A stretch of DNA of 64,000 nt. Source: Mesorhizobium sp. M4B.F.Ca.ET.058.02.1.1. Its GTDB lineage: Bacteria; Pseudomonadota; Alphaproteobacteria; Rhizobiales; Rhizobiaceae. Location of the stretch: NCBI RefSeq assembly GCF_003952505.1, contig NZ_CP034450.1, forward strand, positions 2,294,001-2,358,000, in the 5' to 3' direction. The position numbers and the translations under genes were made by a program. Below the pieces are notes generated by a model. It did no database searches. It was not told the DNA's origin and saw nothing but the letters and a program-made list of their open reading frames with translations. This document shows, one piece after another, positions 8,821 to 16,051 of the stretch (positions are counted from its first letter, which is position 1; every line of letters starts with the position of its first letter).

Positions 8821-9120
8821 TCAATCAGAGTGGGCAGAGTCGGGGAAGGTATATCTGCCTACCCAACTCACGGCGTCCTCAATCGTATCGAAATTCTTGT
8901 GCTGCCCGCTCAGCAACCCGAACCCTGTCTCGAGGAACCATTTGCCCTTCGTGGAGTAGGCTTCCTCGTCGATCCGAGTCAGGACTGCAACCAGTTGGTC
9001 GAATTTCCAGACCAGGAGCCCCAGCTCTCCACCCTCGACCGTTCCGATTCGAGCTTCGTTGAGCGAAAATCCAGGAGCAATCGATGCTTTGCTCACCTTG
9101 ATAAATCCCCTCAACTTCAA
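8821..9120 (-). CDS. Hypothetical protein, ~99 aa
   Basis: A 99-residue frame on the minus strand, convergent with the LuxR-type gene at 7906-8658. It reads as a plausible small soluble protein (GTVEGGELGLLVWKFDQLVAVLTRID, then DTIEDAVSWVGRY), with alternating strand-like stretches and no membrane segment or signal peptide. I recognise no family. Coding status rests on amino-acid composition and on lack of a better frame, so it is tentative. Confidence 0.4.
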   Translation of the reverse strand: MKLRGFIKVSKASIAPGFSLNEARIGTVEGGELGLLVWKFDQLVAVLTRIDEEAYSTKGKWFLETGFGLLSGQHKNFDTIEDAVSWVGRYTFPDSAHSD

Positions 9121-9660
9121 ATGGATAGCAAAAAGCTCTTTGTCTGTTTCCTGTAAACGTCCCGCATAACGACACGCACGAATCTGTTAGCAGATCGCCG
9201 GCGAGTCAAGCTCTTTCACCGCATGATCCACCGTCCTTTTTTTGCACTGGAATGTGCAATTGCCATGGAATTTTGACCTTCCCAAGCGCGGGAGCCTCGG
9301 CCAAATGGTTGGGGTGCCATGCATTCCATTCCGGGCACCTCGCAAGTCTCGCGAGTGCCTCCCGGTCGAACAAGATCTTACGGCGTTGCGTGCCGAAGCG
9401 GTCGTGGAAAGAAGTCGATTTTGCCATCCGATACATCGGCCACAAGCGGGCAGGTAAGCGAAGACCCTCCAGTGGTCCTCCCGGGCATCGAACCTAGAGT
9501 GGGTTACATCTCGTCTGGGTTCTTTACATCGTCACGCGCCCATGGCGATACGTCTCCACGGCAGCTCTTTGCTACCGTCGCCGGGGTGATTTGAACCTAC
9601 GCGTTTTCATCGCGGAGCTTCGCATCGAGGCGAGCGAATGCATCAGCCCCGAATAAGCGG
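9121..9660. other. Stretch without a recognisable gene
   Basis: About 540 bases between two minus-strand genes. A 79-residue frame at 9206-9445 (minus) has no recognisable family and no clear ribosome site. Two short T-arm-like strings on the minus strand (GGTTCGATGC near 9485-9494 and GGTTCAAATC at 9588-9597) do not fold into full tRNAs. I see nothing else I can support. Confidence 0.4.
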
Positions 9661-10473
9661 TCAAATCGGATGAGCGTTCTCGAGAAAGTGGTACCCCTTC
9701 CGTGCTTCAAACAGATCTTGCGGAAAATGAGAGGGCTGAGTTGCCATCTTTTCGTTCCCTGACGGGCCAGTCGCGGGGGTGAGCACACCATGATTCATCG
9801 CCCAAACAGCAGCCTGCGTACGATTACGAACCCGAATCTTTCGAAGGATCGCCTTGACGTGGACCTTCACCGTAGCTTCGGCGATTCTAATCTCGCGCGC
9901 GATGGTTTTGTTAGAATCCCCTTTGATCAAGCAACGTAGAATACATTTTTCCCTGTCCGACAAAATTGACAGGTCTCTGTCGACATTCTCCATTTTAGCA
10001 GCTGCGACTGTCACATCATCCGTCACCGCGTCATATTTAAGATCATGCCTTATGTCCTGAATAAATGTCGAAGGCTCCACAGGTAACACCGTCTGCCCGA
10101 GCATAACCAACTCGAGAGCTTTGATGAACGTATCGGAAGGAGCGACTTTTGATAAATATGCGTCAGCTCCTGCACGAAAGGCCGAAACTATATCGCTCGA
10201 TCGACAGTGATCGGCCAGCACAACGACGTGGCTGTTCGAACAAATCGCTTTAAAGTCGGCAATTTGTGCGAATTCAGCATCTGCATCAGTACCGCCGACA
10301 TCCAGGATCAGCAAGATCGGTCGGTGCTGGGGTAGCGGCTTCTGCAGAAGATCGTGAACACAAGCCGCAGAGAAAAGAATACGAAACTTTGCTGTATCCA
10401 AGATTCGACTAAGGCCTTCTCGGAGTAACTCGCTCGGCCCGACAAGCACCGTCATGAAAGATTGTTTAGTCAT
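9661..10473 (-). CDS. NarL/LuxR-type response regulator
   Basis: 270 residues. The receiver has VLVGPSELLREGL, the phospho-acceptor in LLILDVGG (Asp58) and the lysine loop AYLSKVAPSD, so it looks phosphorylatable. A linker is followed by the LuxR/GerE DNA-binding domain LSDREKCILRCLIKGDSNK ... AEATVKVHVKAILRKI near residues 170-225, and a ~35-residue tail. No sensor kinase is adjacent. It diverges from the ExoF-like gene across a 370-base region containing a 13-bp dyad (10548-10580), so it may control itself and the export/NRPS-like cluster. That link is inference. Confidence 0.9.
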   Translation of the reverse strand: MTKQSFMTVLVGPSELLREGLSRILDTAKFRILFSAACVHDLLQKPLPQHRPILLILDVGGTDADAEFAQIADFKAICSNSHVVVLADHCRSSDIVSAFRAGADAYLSKVAPSDTFIKALELVMLGQTVLPVEPSTFIQDIRHDLKYDAVTDDVTVAAAKMENVDRDLSILSDREKCILRCLIKGDSNKTIAREIRIAEATVKVHVKAILRKIRVRNRTQAAVWAMNHGVLTPATGPSGNEKMATQPSHFPQDLFEARKGYHFLENAHPI

Positions 10474-10843
10474 CGTAGCCTCCCCAACGCGCCCGGTAAG
10501 GCGCTCGGGGCGCCAACCGCATATCTTTTAAGGTTACGCTAGGAAAACCCTACACCCAAATACCCTCTTTAGGCGTAGGGGCAGCGTCTCGGGACCATCG
10601 GGATTTCTCAAACCTGTTGGCCTTGGGGAAGGTATGATGCAGGCGGCGGGCCTGCATTCTTCCGCAGCGCAGCGCATTGGACGAGTTCGTCCAAGTCGGT
10701 GCCTTATCCGGAAGGAGTGCCCACAAAGGGATAGTTGTGCCGCAGGCGGTGAAGGGTCACGATGAGGAAGAGTCTTGCCCGTCGACCCGTGCTCGACCAG
10801 TTCGGGGCGGCATCGTCACCATTGAAGGTGAAAGCCACACGCC
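10474..10843. promoter_or_regulatory. Divergent regulatory region between LuxR-type regulator and ExoF-like gene
   Basis: 370 bases between two divergent genes with no credible coding frame of its own. It contains the imperfect dyad at 10548-10580 (listed separately). A GC-rich palindromic stretch (CAGGCGGCGGGCCTGC) lies near 10640. Promoter elements for both directions must lie here, but I cannot assign -35/-10 boxes with confidence. Confidence 0.55.
10548..10580. promoter_or_regulatory. 13-bp inverted repeat, likely operator
   Basis: Left arm CCCTACACCCAAA (10548-10560) and right arm TTTAGGCGTAGGG (10568-10580) are reverse complements except at two positions, with a 7-base spacer. It lies about 75 bases upstream of the LuxR-type regulator start and ~265 bases upstream of the ExoF-like start. 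The arm size and symmetry suit a dimeric NarL-type regulator, so autoregulation plus control of the divergent operon is plausible. Confidence 0.55.
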
Positions 10844-12685
10844 ATGGCCACAGAACACAATTCCGAGCCCGTCACTCCCTCGTCACGGGCCGGCGGCCGA
10901 CGGATCAGGGGAATAAGGGCCATCCTGCTGGTCTTTGGACTCTCCGGTGTCGCCGTCCTGGGAGGGGCCGCGGTCAGAAACTTGGAGCCCCTCAACCGAG
11001 AGACCATCGGGGTTGTTTCCAGGGCCGTGGCGCAGAAGCTCGAGGATATCTCCGGAGCCGCGGTGCAGAAGGTCGAGGATATCTCCGGAGCCGCGGTGCA
11101 GAAGGTCGAGGATATCTCCGAAGCCGTGGTGCAGAAGGTGTCTGCTGCTATCGATAGTTGGCAGGATCAACCGGTTCAAGCCAGGGCCGAACCCTCCCGC
11201 GCGATCGTGTCGGGACCGGATGCGTCGGCCGCGACCTTGGTCGAGGCGAGCGTCGTCCCTGCCGTCCCCGCCATTGCCGAGCGCCCCAAAACCCTCGGCA
11301 AGGGACCGGATGCGCCGGCCGTGACGTTGGTCGAAGGGAGCGTCATCCCTGCCGTCCCCACCAGTGCCGGGCGCCCCAAAACCCTCGGCACGGCGCCAGA
11401 AACCGGAAGCCTGTTCGGCGTCGGCGACCGTATCAGGGTCGTGTTCTACGAGCGCGTCGAGGTCGAGGAAGACAAATGGGGGGGCGCGTCCTCAGCCTCA
11501 GCCCTGCGCGGCATCCTGCAGCGTCCGGAACTGAGCGGCGAGTACATGGTCCAAGAAGACGGCACGATTTCCGTGCCCTTGCTTGGCTTCATTCCGGTCG
11601 CCAACCGGTCGACGCAACAGGTACAGGCCGACCTGGCGGAAACCTTCGAACAATTGCTGGGCCGCAAGGGGCTTGTCAACATCCTGTCGCTGGAGCGACC
11701 GCCCATTTATGTGCTGGGGCCAGTCAAGAATCCAGGCTCGTTCAAGTACGCGCCCGGCATGACGATCCTGCATGCCATCGCGCTGGCCGGCGGACTCGAC
11801 CAGGGCCAGGGCGAGCCGTGGCAGAAGATCGAAGCCGTGCGCGAAAGCCAGAAGCGTAGCGGGGCGATCGATGCAATGTTGAAGTTGCTCGCTCGCGTGG
11901 CGGTGCTGAGAGCCGAGCGCGACGGTACGGCGCCCAAGATTCCACGCCAGCTGCTGGAGTTGGCCGGCGCGACGGAAGCCGCCAACCTCATCAGCGAGCA
12001 GAGCGACCGGCGCAAGGCCGTCGCAACGGCCCGCAAAGATCGCGAGCGCACGATTGTGCGTGCACTGGAGGCGGCCAGGCAGGATGTTGCCGCGTATGGG
12101 CGCATGGACTCGCTCGACGAGCTCATCAAGCTGCGCCAGGAGCGCGTCAACAGCATGCGCACGCTCGTGGACCGCAACGTTCTCAGCATGACGGTGATGG
12201 ATCAGGTCCGGAGCGAGTTGTCCGACGCGGAACAGCGTCGGAAGGATGCCCTCAACCAGTACGCCATGGCCAAGCAGCGCCTCGCTTCGCTAGAGGCAGA
12301 GTCGTTGCAGATCCGGGCCGACCTCATGAACGATCTGGAGGTCGAGATCGAGTCCACCGAGACCCAGATCGCGGCCAATATGCGCGAGTTGAACGCCAGC
12401 GAAGGCGTCCTGGACACGCTGCCGATGACCCGCGCCCAGTCTGTGAAGGACGCGAACAGCGTAACCTATCAAATCGTGCGGCAATCGGCAGCCGGACCGG
12501 TCAGCATCGAGTCCCTCGGAATGACCCTGCTGCAGCCGGGCGACCTCGTCAACATTATCGTGGGCGACGGCGAGCCAAGAGAGCTGGGCGGCTCGCCGGT
12601 CCCGACCTCGTCGCCGACGGCGTCCACAGCCAACGATGCAGGGCTTGGCAGCGAAGTGGCGGAGGAGAGGATCGGTCCGAATTGA
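10844..12685 (+). CDS. Polysaccharide export protein, ExoF-like (PES/SLBB domains with long coiled coil)
   Basis: 613 residues. One hydrophobic segment (ILLVFGLSGVAVLGGAA, 27-43) anchors or exports it. A low-complexity part follows with four 11-residue repeats (AVQKVEDISGA, 61-98) and two 30-residue repeats (GPDA..TLVE..RPKTLG, 124-183). The PES domain begins GVGDRIRVVFYE (~191), followed by an SLBB-type unit PPIYVLGPVKNPGSF (~286). A long coiled coil (330-540) and a final SLBB-like part follow. S. meliloti ExoF-type proteins share the PES/SLBB plus coiled-coil plan, but the repeat-rich N-terminus makes this one much longer. It probably acts in the periplasm during exopolysaccharide export. 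It diverges from the regulator at 9661. Confidence 0.85.
   Translation: MATEHNSEPVTPSSRAGGRRIRGIRAILLVFGLSGVAVLGGAAVRNLEPLNRETIGVVSRAVAQKLEDISGAAVQKVEDISGAAVQKVEDISEAVVQKVSAAIDSWQDQPVQARAEPSRAIVSGPDASAATLVEASVVPAVPAIAERPKTLGKGPDAPAVTLVEGSVIPAVPTSAGRPKTLGTAPETGSLFGVGDRIRVVFYERVEVEEDKWGGASSASALRGILQRPELSGEYMVQEDGTISVPLLGFIPVANRSTQQVQADLAETFEQLLGRKGLVNILSLERPPIYVLGPVKNPGSFKYAPGMTILHAIALAGGLDQGQGEPWQKIEAVRESQKRSGAIDAMLKLLARVAVLRAERDGTAPKIPRQLLELAGATEAANLISEQSDRRKAVATARKDRERTIVRALEAARQDVAAYGRMDSLDELIKLRQERVNSMRTLVDRNVLSMTVMDQVRSELSDAEQRRKDALNQYAMAKQRLASLEAESLQIRADLMNDLEVEIESTETQIAANMRELNASEGVLDTLPMTRAQSVKDANSVTYQIVRQSAAGPVSIESLGMTLLQPGDLVNIIVGDGEPRELGGSPVPTSSPTASTANDAGLGSEVAEERIGPN
11024..11137 (+). 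repeat. 33-bp tandem repeat, ~3.5 copies, inside ExoF-like gene
   Basis: Units begin at 11024, 11057, 11090 and 11123 (partial). The second and third are almost identical, and each encodes an 11-residue A-V-Q-K-V-E-D-I-S-G/E-A block. Near-perfect DNA identity means recent expansion, and in-frame copy-number change is expected. Confidence 0.9.
11213..11392 (+). repeat. 90-bp direct repeat, 2 copies, inside ExoF-like gene
   Basis: Copies at 11213-11302 and 11303-11392 encode two 30-residue Pro/Ala/Val-rich blocks starting GPDA and ending RPKTLG. They differ at scattered bases. Together with the 33-bp array they lengthen the linker between the membrane anchor and the PES domain. Confidence 0.85.
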
Positions 12686-12987
12686 TGCCCTGCAAGGAAA
12701 CGAGTGGGAAGCGCCAAACGACCACTCGCCGACAGCTTGAACCGTTTCATGAACGAGCAGGTCCGCCTCAGCTGAGTTTCAAATATCGGCATGGACTGCC
12801 CGCCATGGGTAGTCAGGAATAGGGTCTTCACTTCCCGCGCCGGCGATACGAGACTTCTCCAAATAGGCCAAACAGGGCAAACCCCGAGCGCTCCCTGGCT
12901 GAACAGCAGCGCGCGTCGAGGACAGGAGTTCTTGATGTCTCAGTCATCGGTGCAGAACCCTATCGTGTGCCTTCAGTAGGACAAGCC
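12686..12987. other. Intergenic region, no gene seen
   Basis: 302 bases between the ExoF-like gene and the acyltransferase. Small frames exist on both strands but none has a family match or a good ribosome site. GTAGGACAAGCC just before 12988 supplies the ribosome site of the next gene. Confidence 0.5.
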
Positions 12988-14129
12988 ATGCGCCAGGATA
13001 CGGTTATCGACGTTACCGTGGAGGCCTTGCCCGACATCGCGAGACTTGAGACCATTTGGAAGGAGCTCGAAGCCCGAGCAACTTACTCATTCTATCTGTC
13101 CTGGCTCTGGATCGGAACCTGGCTGCGGCATCTGCCGGGGGCGCGCAACCACATGTTCTGGTCGCCCGGACGTCAAGCAGAATCGTTGGGTTGGCGATTG
13201 TTTGCCGGCGAAGGGCCTGGAGTTTCGGGCTGCATGCGCGGGCGCGCTGGCTACTCAATGAAACCGGAGATGCTCGTTTCGATCGACTGTTCATCGAGTA
13301 CAACAACATACTTGCGGAGCGATCCTTGGCCGATGCCACCAGAGTGGCATGCCTCGAGGCCTTAGCGCATCACTTGCGCTACTCTGACCAGTTGGTGCTC
13401 TCCGGTATTGATCCGGACTTTGAGTTGGCCGCTTGTCGCACCGCAGGCCGGGCTGGACTCCTTACCGATGTGAGAGCGGACGATACGGCGCGGTGGATTG
13501 ATTTCGCTAAAGTCCGCCAGAAAGGCGGAAATTTCCGCGCCACCTTGGGCCGCAACACTCGGCAGACGGTAAGCCGTGCCATGCGGCTATATGCTGAACG
13601 CGGCCCCATTGCGTTCCGGACTATGGAAGTGACATCGGAGGCGCTCGCCGCATTTAATTTGCTCGCCGAGCTTCATCAGGCGCGGTGGGGACGCAAGGGA
13701 GCCTTTGCCAATCCGAGCTTCCGTCGATTTCACGAGGAGCTCATCTCACTCGGAGTTCCCGCCGGGACGGTCCGCATCTCACGGACGTTGGCTGGAGAGC
13801 AGACAATCGGAATCCTCTACAATTTCGTGCATGACGGCCGTGTCTACAACTATCAAAGCGGCTTTCTCTATGAGCGCGACGGCCGGCTCAAGCCCGGGCT
13901 TGTCAGCCATGTTCTGGCAATTGAGGACAGCATCGGGCGTGGCGAGTGCGGCTACGATTTTCTGGCTGGGTTCTCCGGGCACAAGTCCCATCTGGCCAAT
14001 GCCGAGCATCCCATGAAGTGGATCGCAATAGGCAGAGACGGTCCGGAGCGCCGCATCGAGGCAAAGCTGCGCGGTGCCAAGCGGGTGCTAGGGACCATTG
14101 CTACGAATATGAGAGAGGCCGTGGCTTGA
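12988..14129 (+). pseudogene. GNAT/FemAB-type acyltransferase (CelD/BcsL-like), split by a -1 frameshift in a G run
   Basis: The N-terminal part (ATG 12988, VEALPDIARLETIWKELE, FYLSWLWIGTWL) is in one frame. From about 13142 the homologous text continues in the -1 frame (PHVLVARTSSRIVGLAIV) to 14129. The break is at GGGGG, 13137-13141; one extra G restores a ~380-residue protein. The C-terminal half (GNFRATLGRNTRQTVSRA, LHQARWGRKGAF, YNYQSGF, CGYDFLAGFSGHK) matches the Acetyltransf_6/CelD group, whose double-GNAT fold is related to the FemAB enzymes that use aminoacyl-tRNA. Such proteins occur in cellulose and exopolysaccharide loci. Whether this one is truly inactive or a sequencing artefact is unresolved; codon use past the break looks normal. 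Confidence 0.75.
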
Positions 14130-14481
14130 CGGGTCGACCCAAGCAGGGCGGCCAGTCTGATTGGAGGCAGGTTTCTTGGACAATCGGTTCGCGGATCCAG
14201 CTCTTGGGCAGGCGAGGACCAACAGGGGGTGCTGTTTGTCGGGATCGTGCGACTCGACCATTGTCGGTGCCGAACCCCACGGGCGGTCACTAGCAGCGAC
14301 CCTGCGCGGACCGGGCGCAGCCCGCTCTGAAAGGGAAGGATTTGTAGGTTCCGGGCCTGCCTTGGCATCCATGTTTGCTCTGTATAGCTCGCCCTCAGAG
14401 CGGCTGTCTGAAGCAGAGTGCGTCTCCCGTTCAACTCGGGATCAAAGCACCAGTTCGCGCGGCGGGCTCTCAGATAAATGT
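14130..14481. other. Intergenic region before the GUU tRNA
   Basis: 352 bases between the acyltransferase and the class II tRNA. A 119-residue plus frame covers it and runs on through the tRNA, but it resembles no family and has no ribosome site. The tRNA promoter should lie near its right end; I cannot point to boxes. Confidence 0.45.
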
Positions 14482-14566
14482 TTCAGCGTGGCGGAATTGG
14501 TAGACGCACCGCACTGTTGATGCGGCGCCGAGAGGCTTGTAGGTTCGACTCCTACCGCTGGAGCCA
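14482..14566 (+). tRNA. Class II tRNA with anticodon GTT (Asn) on a Leu-like body
   Basis: The cloverleaf is canonical. The acceptor stem is 14482-14488 with 14556-14562 (U1-A72, one G-U), followed by T8, G9. The D-stem is GCG/CGC with loop GAATTGGTAGA, then A26. The anticodon stem CCGCA/TGCGG carries loop CTGTTGA, so the anticodon is GTT. The variable arm GCC-GAGA-GGC has 13 bases, and the T-arm is GTAGG-TTCGACT-CCTAC. Discriminator G73 is followed by CCA (14564-14566) and then a second CCA. The D-arm text is that of bacterial tRNA-Leu, but A73 and a Leu anticodon are missing. GUU, G73 and U1-A72 are features of tRNA-Asn. Automatic callers may label it Asn or undetermined. Confidence 0.8.
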
Positions 14567-14687
14567 CCATTTCAGGTCGTTGAGCAAGGACCCTTTCGGC
14601 CCAGGTAGCTGCTCGCGATTTGCGCTTCAGTGCCTCACGATCCGGAGAGGTCGCCGTCGTCGCCCTCTACCAGGCAGGAGGTCGGGG

Positions 14688-14864
14688 GTGAGCGTTCTCC
14701 CTGTGCCCGAAGCGGACGAGATCGCAGCGCTCTGCTTTTCCGCCTCCGAGTATGGGTCCTACACCGCCCGTGGTCCGGAAGATTGGCTGGCAGGGCTTCC
14801 TCCGGCGCTTGACCCGGCTGGAGGCTATCTCCAAGGCCTTGGGGTGGGGCTTAGGCGGTGGTAG
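14688..14864 (+). CDS. Possible small protein, 58 aa
   Basis: GTG at 14688 is preceded by a consensus AGGAGG at 14676-14681 with a six-base gap, the best ribosome site in this stretch. The frame encodes 58 residues (SVLPVPEADEIAALCF, then YTARGPEDWLAGLPPALDP, ending RRW) and stops at 14864, 122 bases before the thioesterase. No family is recognised. It could be a genuine small peptide of the cluster, a short leader, or a chance frame; the strong ribosome site is the only positive evidence. Confidence 0.4.
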   Translation: MSVLPVPEADEIAALCFSASEYGSYTARGPEDWLAGLPPALDPAGGYLQGLGVGLRRW

Positions 14865-14887
14865 TCCGGAATTGGTAGTCCGGAATT
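14860..14887 (+). repeat. 14-bp perfect tandem duplication
   Basis: GGTAGTCCGGAATT occurs at 14860-14873 and again at 14874-14887, across the stop of the 58-aa frame and upstream of the thioesterase. It looks like a replication-slippage duplication; no function is evident. Confidence 0.85.
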
Positions 14888-14986
14888 GAAGTGCCCGCGA
14901 TGCCATCATTCGCTTACGATGCACTGCGGATAAACGAGGGCACGCAAGGCACGGGACAGCGCTTCACTCGCATGTCGGGAGGCCCA

Positions 14987-16015
14987 ATGTCGGCGGACGT
15001 GATGCAGATCCCGGAGCTTCTCGCGGACCTCGCGGTCAAAGACATCAAGGTCTGGGTGGAGGGCGACCGGCTGCGGTGCAATGCCCCCGCAGGCACTCTG
15101 ACGGCGGAGTCTACCGAACAGTTGCGGGACCGGAAGGGCGAAATCATCGCGTTTCTGACTATGGCCGCGGTGGCGGCCCGGCAACAGTCTGCAATCATTC
15201 CCCTGCAAGCTCGCGGAACACGCACGCCCATTTACGCCGTACCCGGGCATATCGGGGCGCCCTTCTCATTCTCGGACCTGTCTAAGCACCTGGGCGGCGA
15301 TCAACCGTTTTACACACTCCAGCCGCCTGGCTTCGATGGGCAAAGCGAGCCGATGGACTGCGTCGAAGACATCGCCGAATATTTCGCCCGCCAGATCTTA
15401 GAATATCAGCCCACCGGTCCGTACATCATCGCCGGTTACTGCTCCGGCGCTGCAACCGCTCTCGAGCTGGCGAAAATCCTGCGCCAACGCGGAGCGGAGA
15501 TCCCATGCACGGCGCTCTTTGGCCCGCTTCACCCCACCACCTATGGGGAATCGCCGCGTCTGCTCTTTTTCCTTGCCAAGCGTAGCGCCGATTCGTTCCT
15601 GCGAGAGGCAGCCAAGCTGCCGACATTCGGCGCCCGTCTCCGATTTTTCGGCAGTCGCCTCCGCAATCTCGGCGAGCGCGTCCGCACCCTCGTGACCCCC
15701 ATTCGCAAGAGCAATGAGCCGGTCCCGACGGATCCGGTGCTGGCGAGCAGAGCTCGACTCAAATCCACGGCGATCACGGCTTTGCGGCGGTACGTTCCCA
15801 CGCCGTATTCGGGCCGAGTTTGTATATTCCTTCCGAACAAGGCCTGGATGCGATCGGGTGCAGCACCGCGCCGATGGCTTCGAGTGGTGCCCCATGCCGA
15901 GTTCTATTTCGGGCCCGAGGACTGCAACGATACCCTTATGCTGGAGGAACCGGACGCACCTGCCATCGCAGAGCTTTATCGCCAAGCAACCGGGCAAGCT
16001 GAACGATTGAGGTGA
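14987..16015 (+). CDS. Stand-alone thioesterase with N-terminal TubC docking domain and Cys nucleophile
   Basis: 342 residues from ATG 14987, which has GGGAGG at a good distance. Residues ~7-57 (ELLADLAVKDIKVWVEGDRL ... LRDRKGEIIAFL) match the TubC_N docking domain seen at NRPS/PKS subunit ends. An alpha/beta-hydrolase thioesterase follows: IPLQARGTRTPIYAVPGHIG, then the nucleophile elbow GYCSGA, where Cys142 sits in place of the usual Ser. Such Cys thioesterases are known in some NRPS systems (obafluorin). A candidate general-base His is in VVPHAEFYF. It should dock to a carrier-protein partner and release or transfer its acyl or aminoacyl group; the A-PCP gene 36 bases downstream is the obvious partner. 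Confidence 0.85.
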   Translation: MSADVMQIPELLADLAVKDIKVWVEGDRLRCNAPAGTLTAESTEQLRDRKGEIIAFLTMAAVAARQQSAIIPLQARGTRTPIYAVPGHIGAPFSFSDLSKHLGGDQPFYTLQPPGFDGQSEPMDCVEDIAEYFARQILEYQPTGPYIIAGYCSGAATALELAKILRQRGAEIPCTALFGPLHPTTYGESPRLLFFLAKRSADSFLREAAKLPTFGARLRFFGSRLRNLGERVRTLVTPIRKSNEPVPTDPVLASRARLKSTAITALRRYVPTPYSGRVCIFLPNKAWMRSGAAPRRWLRVVPHAEFYFGPEDCNDTLMLEEPDAPAIAELYRQATGQAERLR

Positions 16016-16051
16016 TTGATTTTTTGATTTCTGCAATGGGGAGCGTATCTC

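Noticed and set aside
9485..9597. Two T-arm-like strings on the minus strand, possible tRNA relics
   Set aside because: Neither can be folded with an acceptor and anticodon stem; too short to support a call.
13137..13141. Programmed -1 frameshift in the acyltransferase
   Set aside because: The run is only five G without an obvious slippery heptamer or pseudoknot, and two other genes show the same defect, so an assembly error is simpler.
12967..13365. 132-residue stand-alone protein
   Set aside because: Only its N-terminal ~50 residues match the acyltransferase; the rest is out of frame after the G run.
14482..14566. Ordinary tRNA-Leu
   Set aside because: The D-arm suggests Leu, but the seven-base loop clearly centres on GTT and the discriminator is G, not the A needed by LeuRS.
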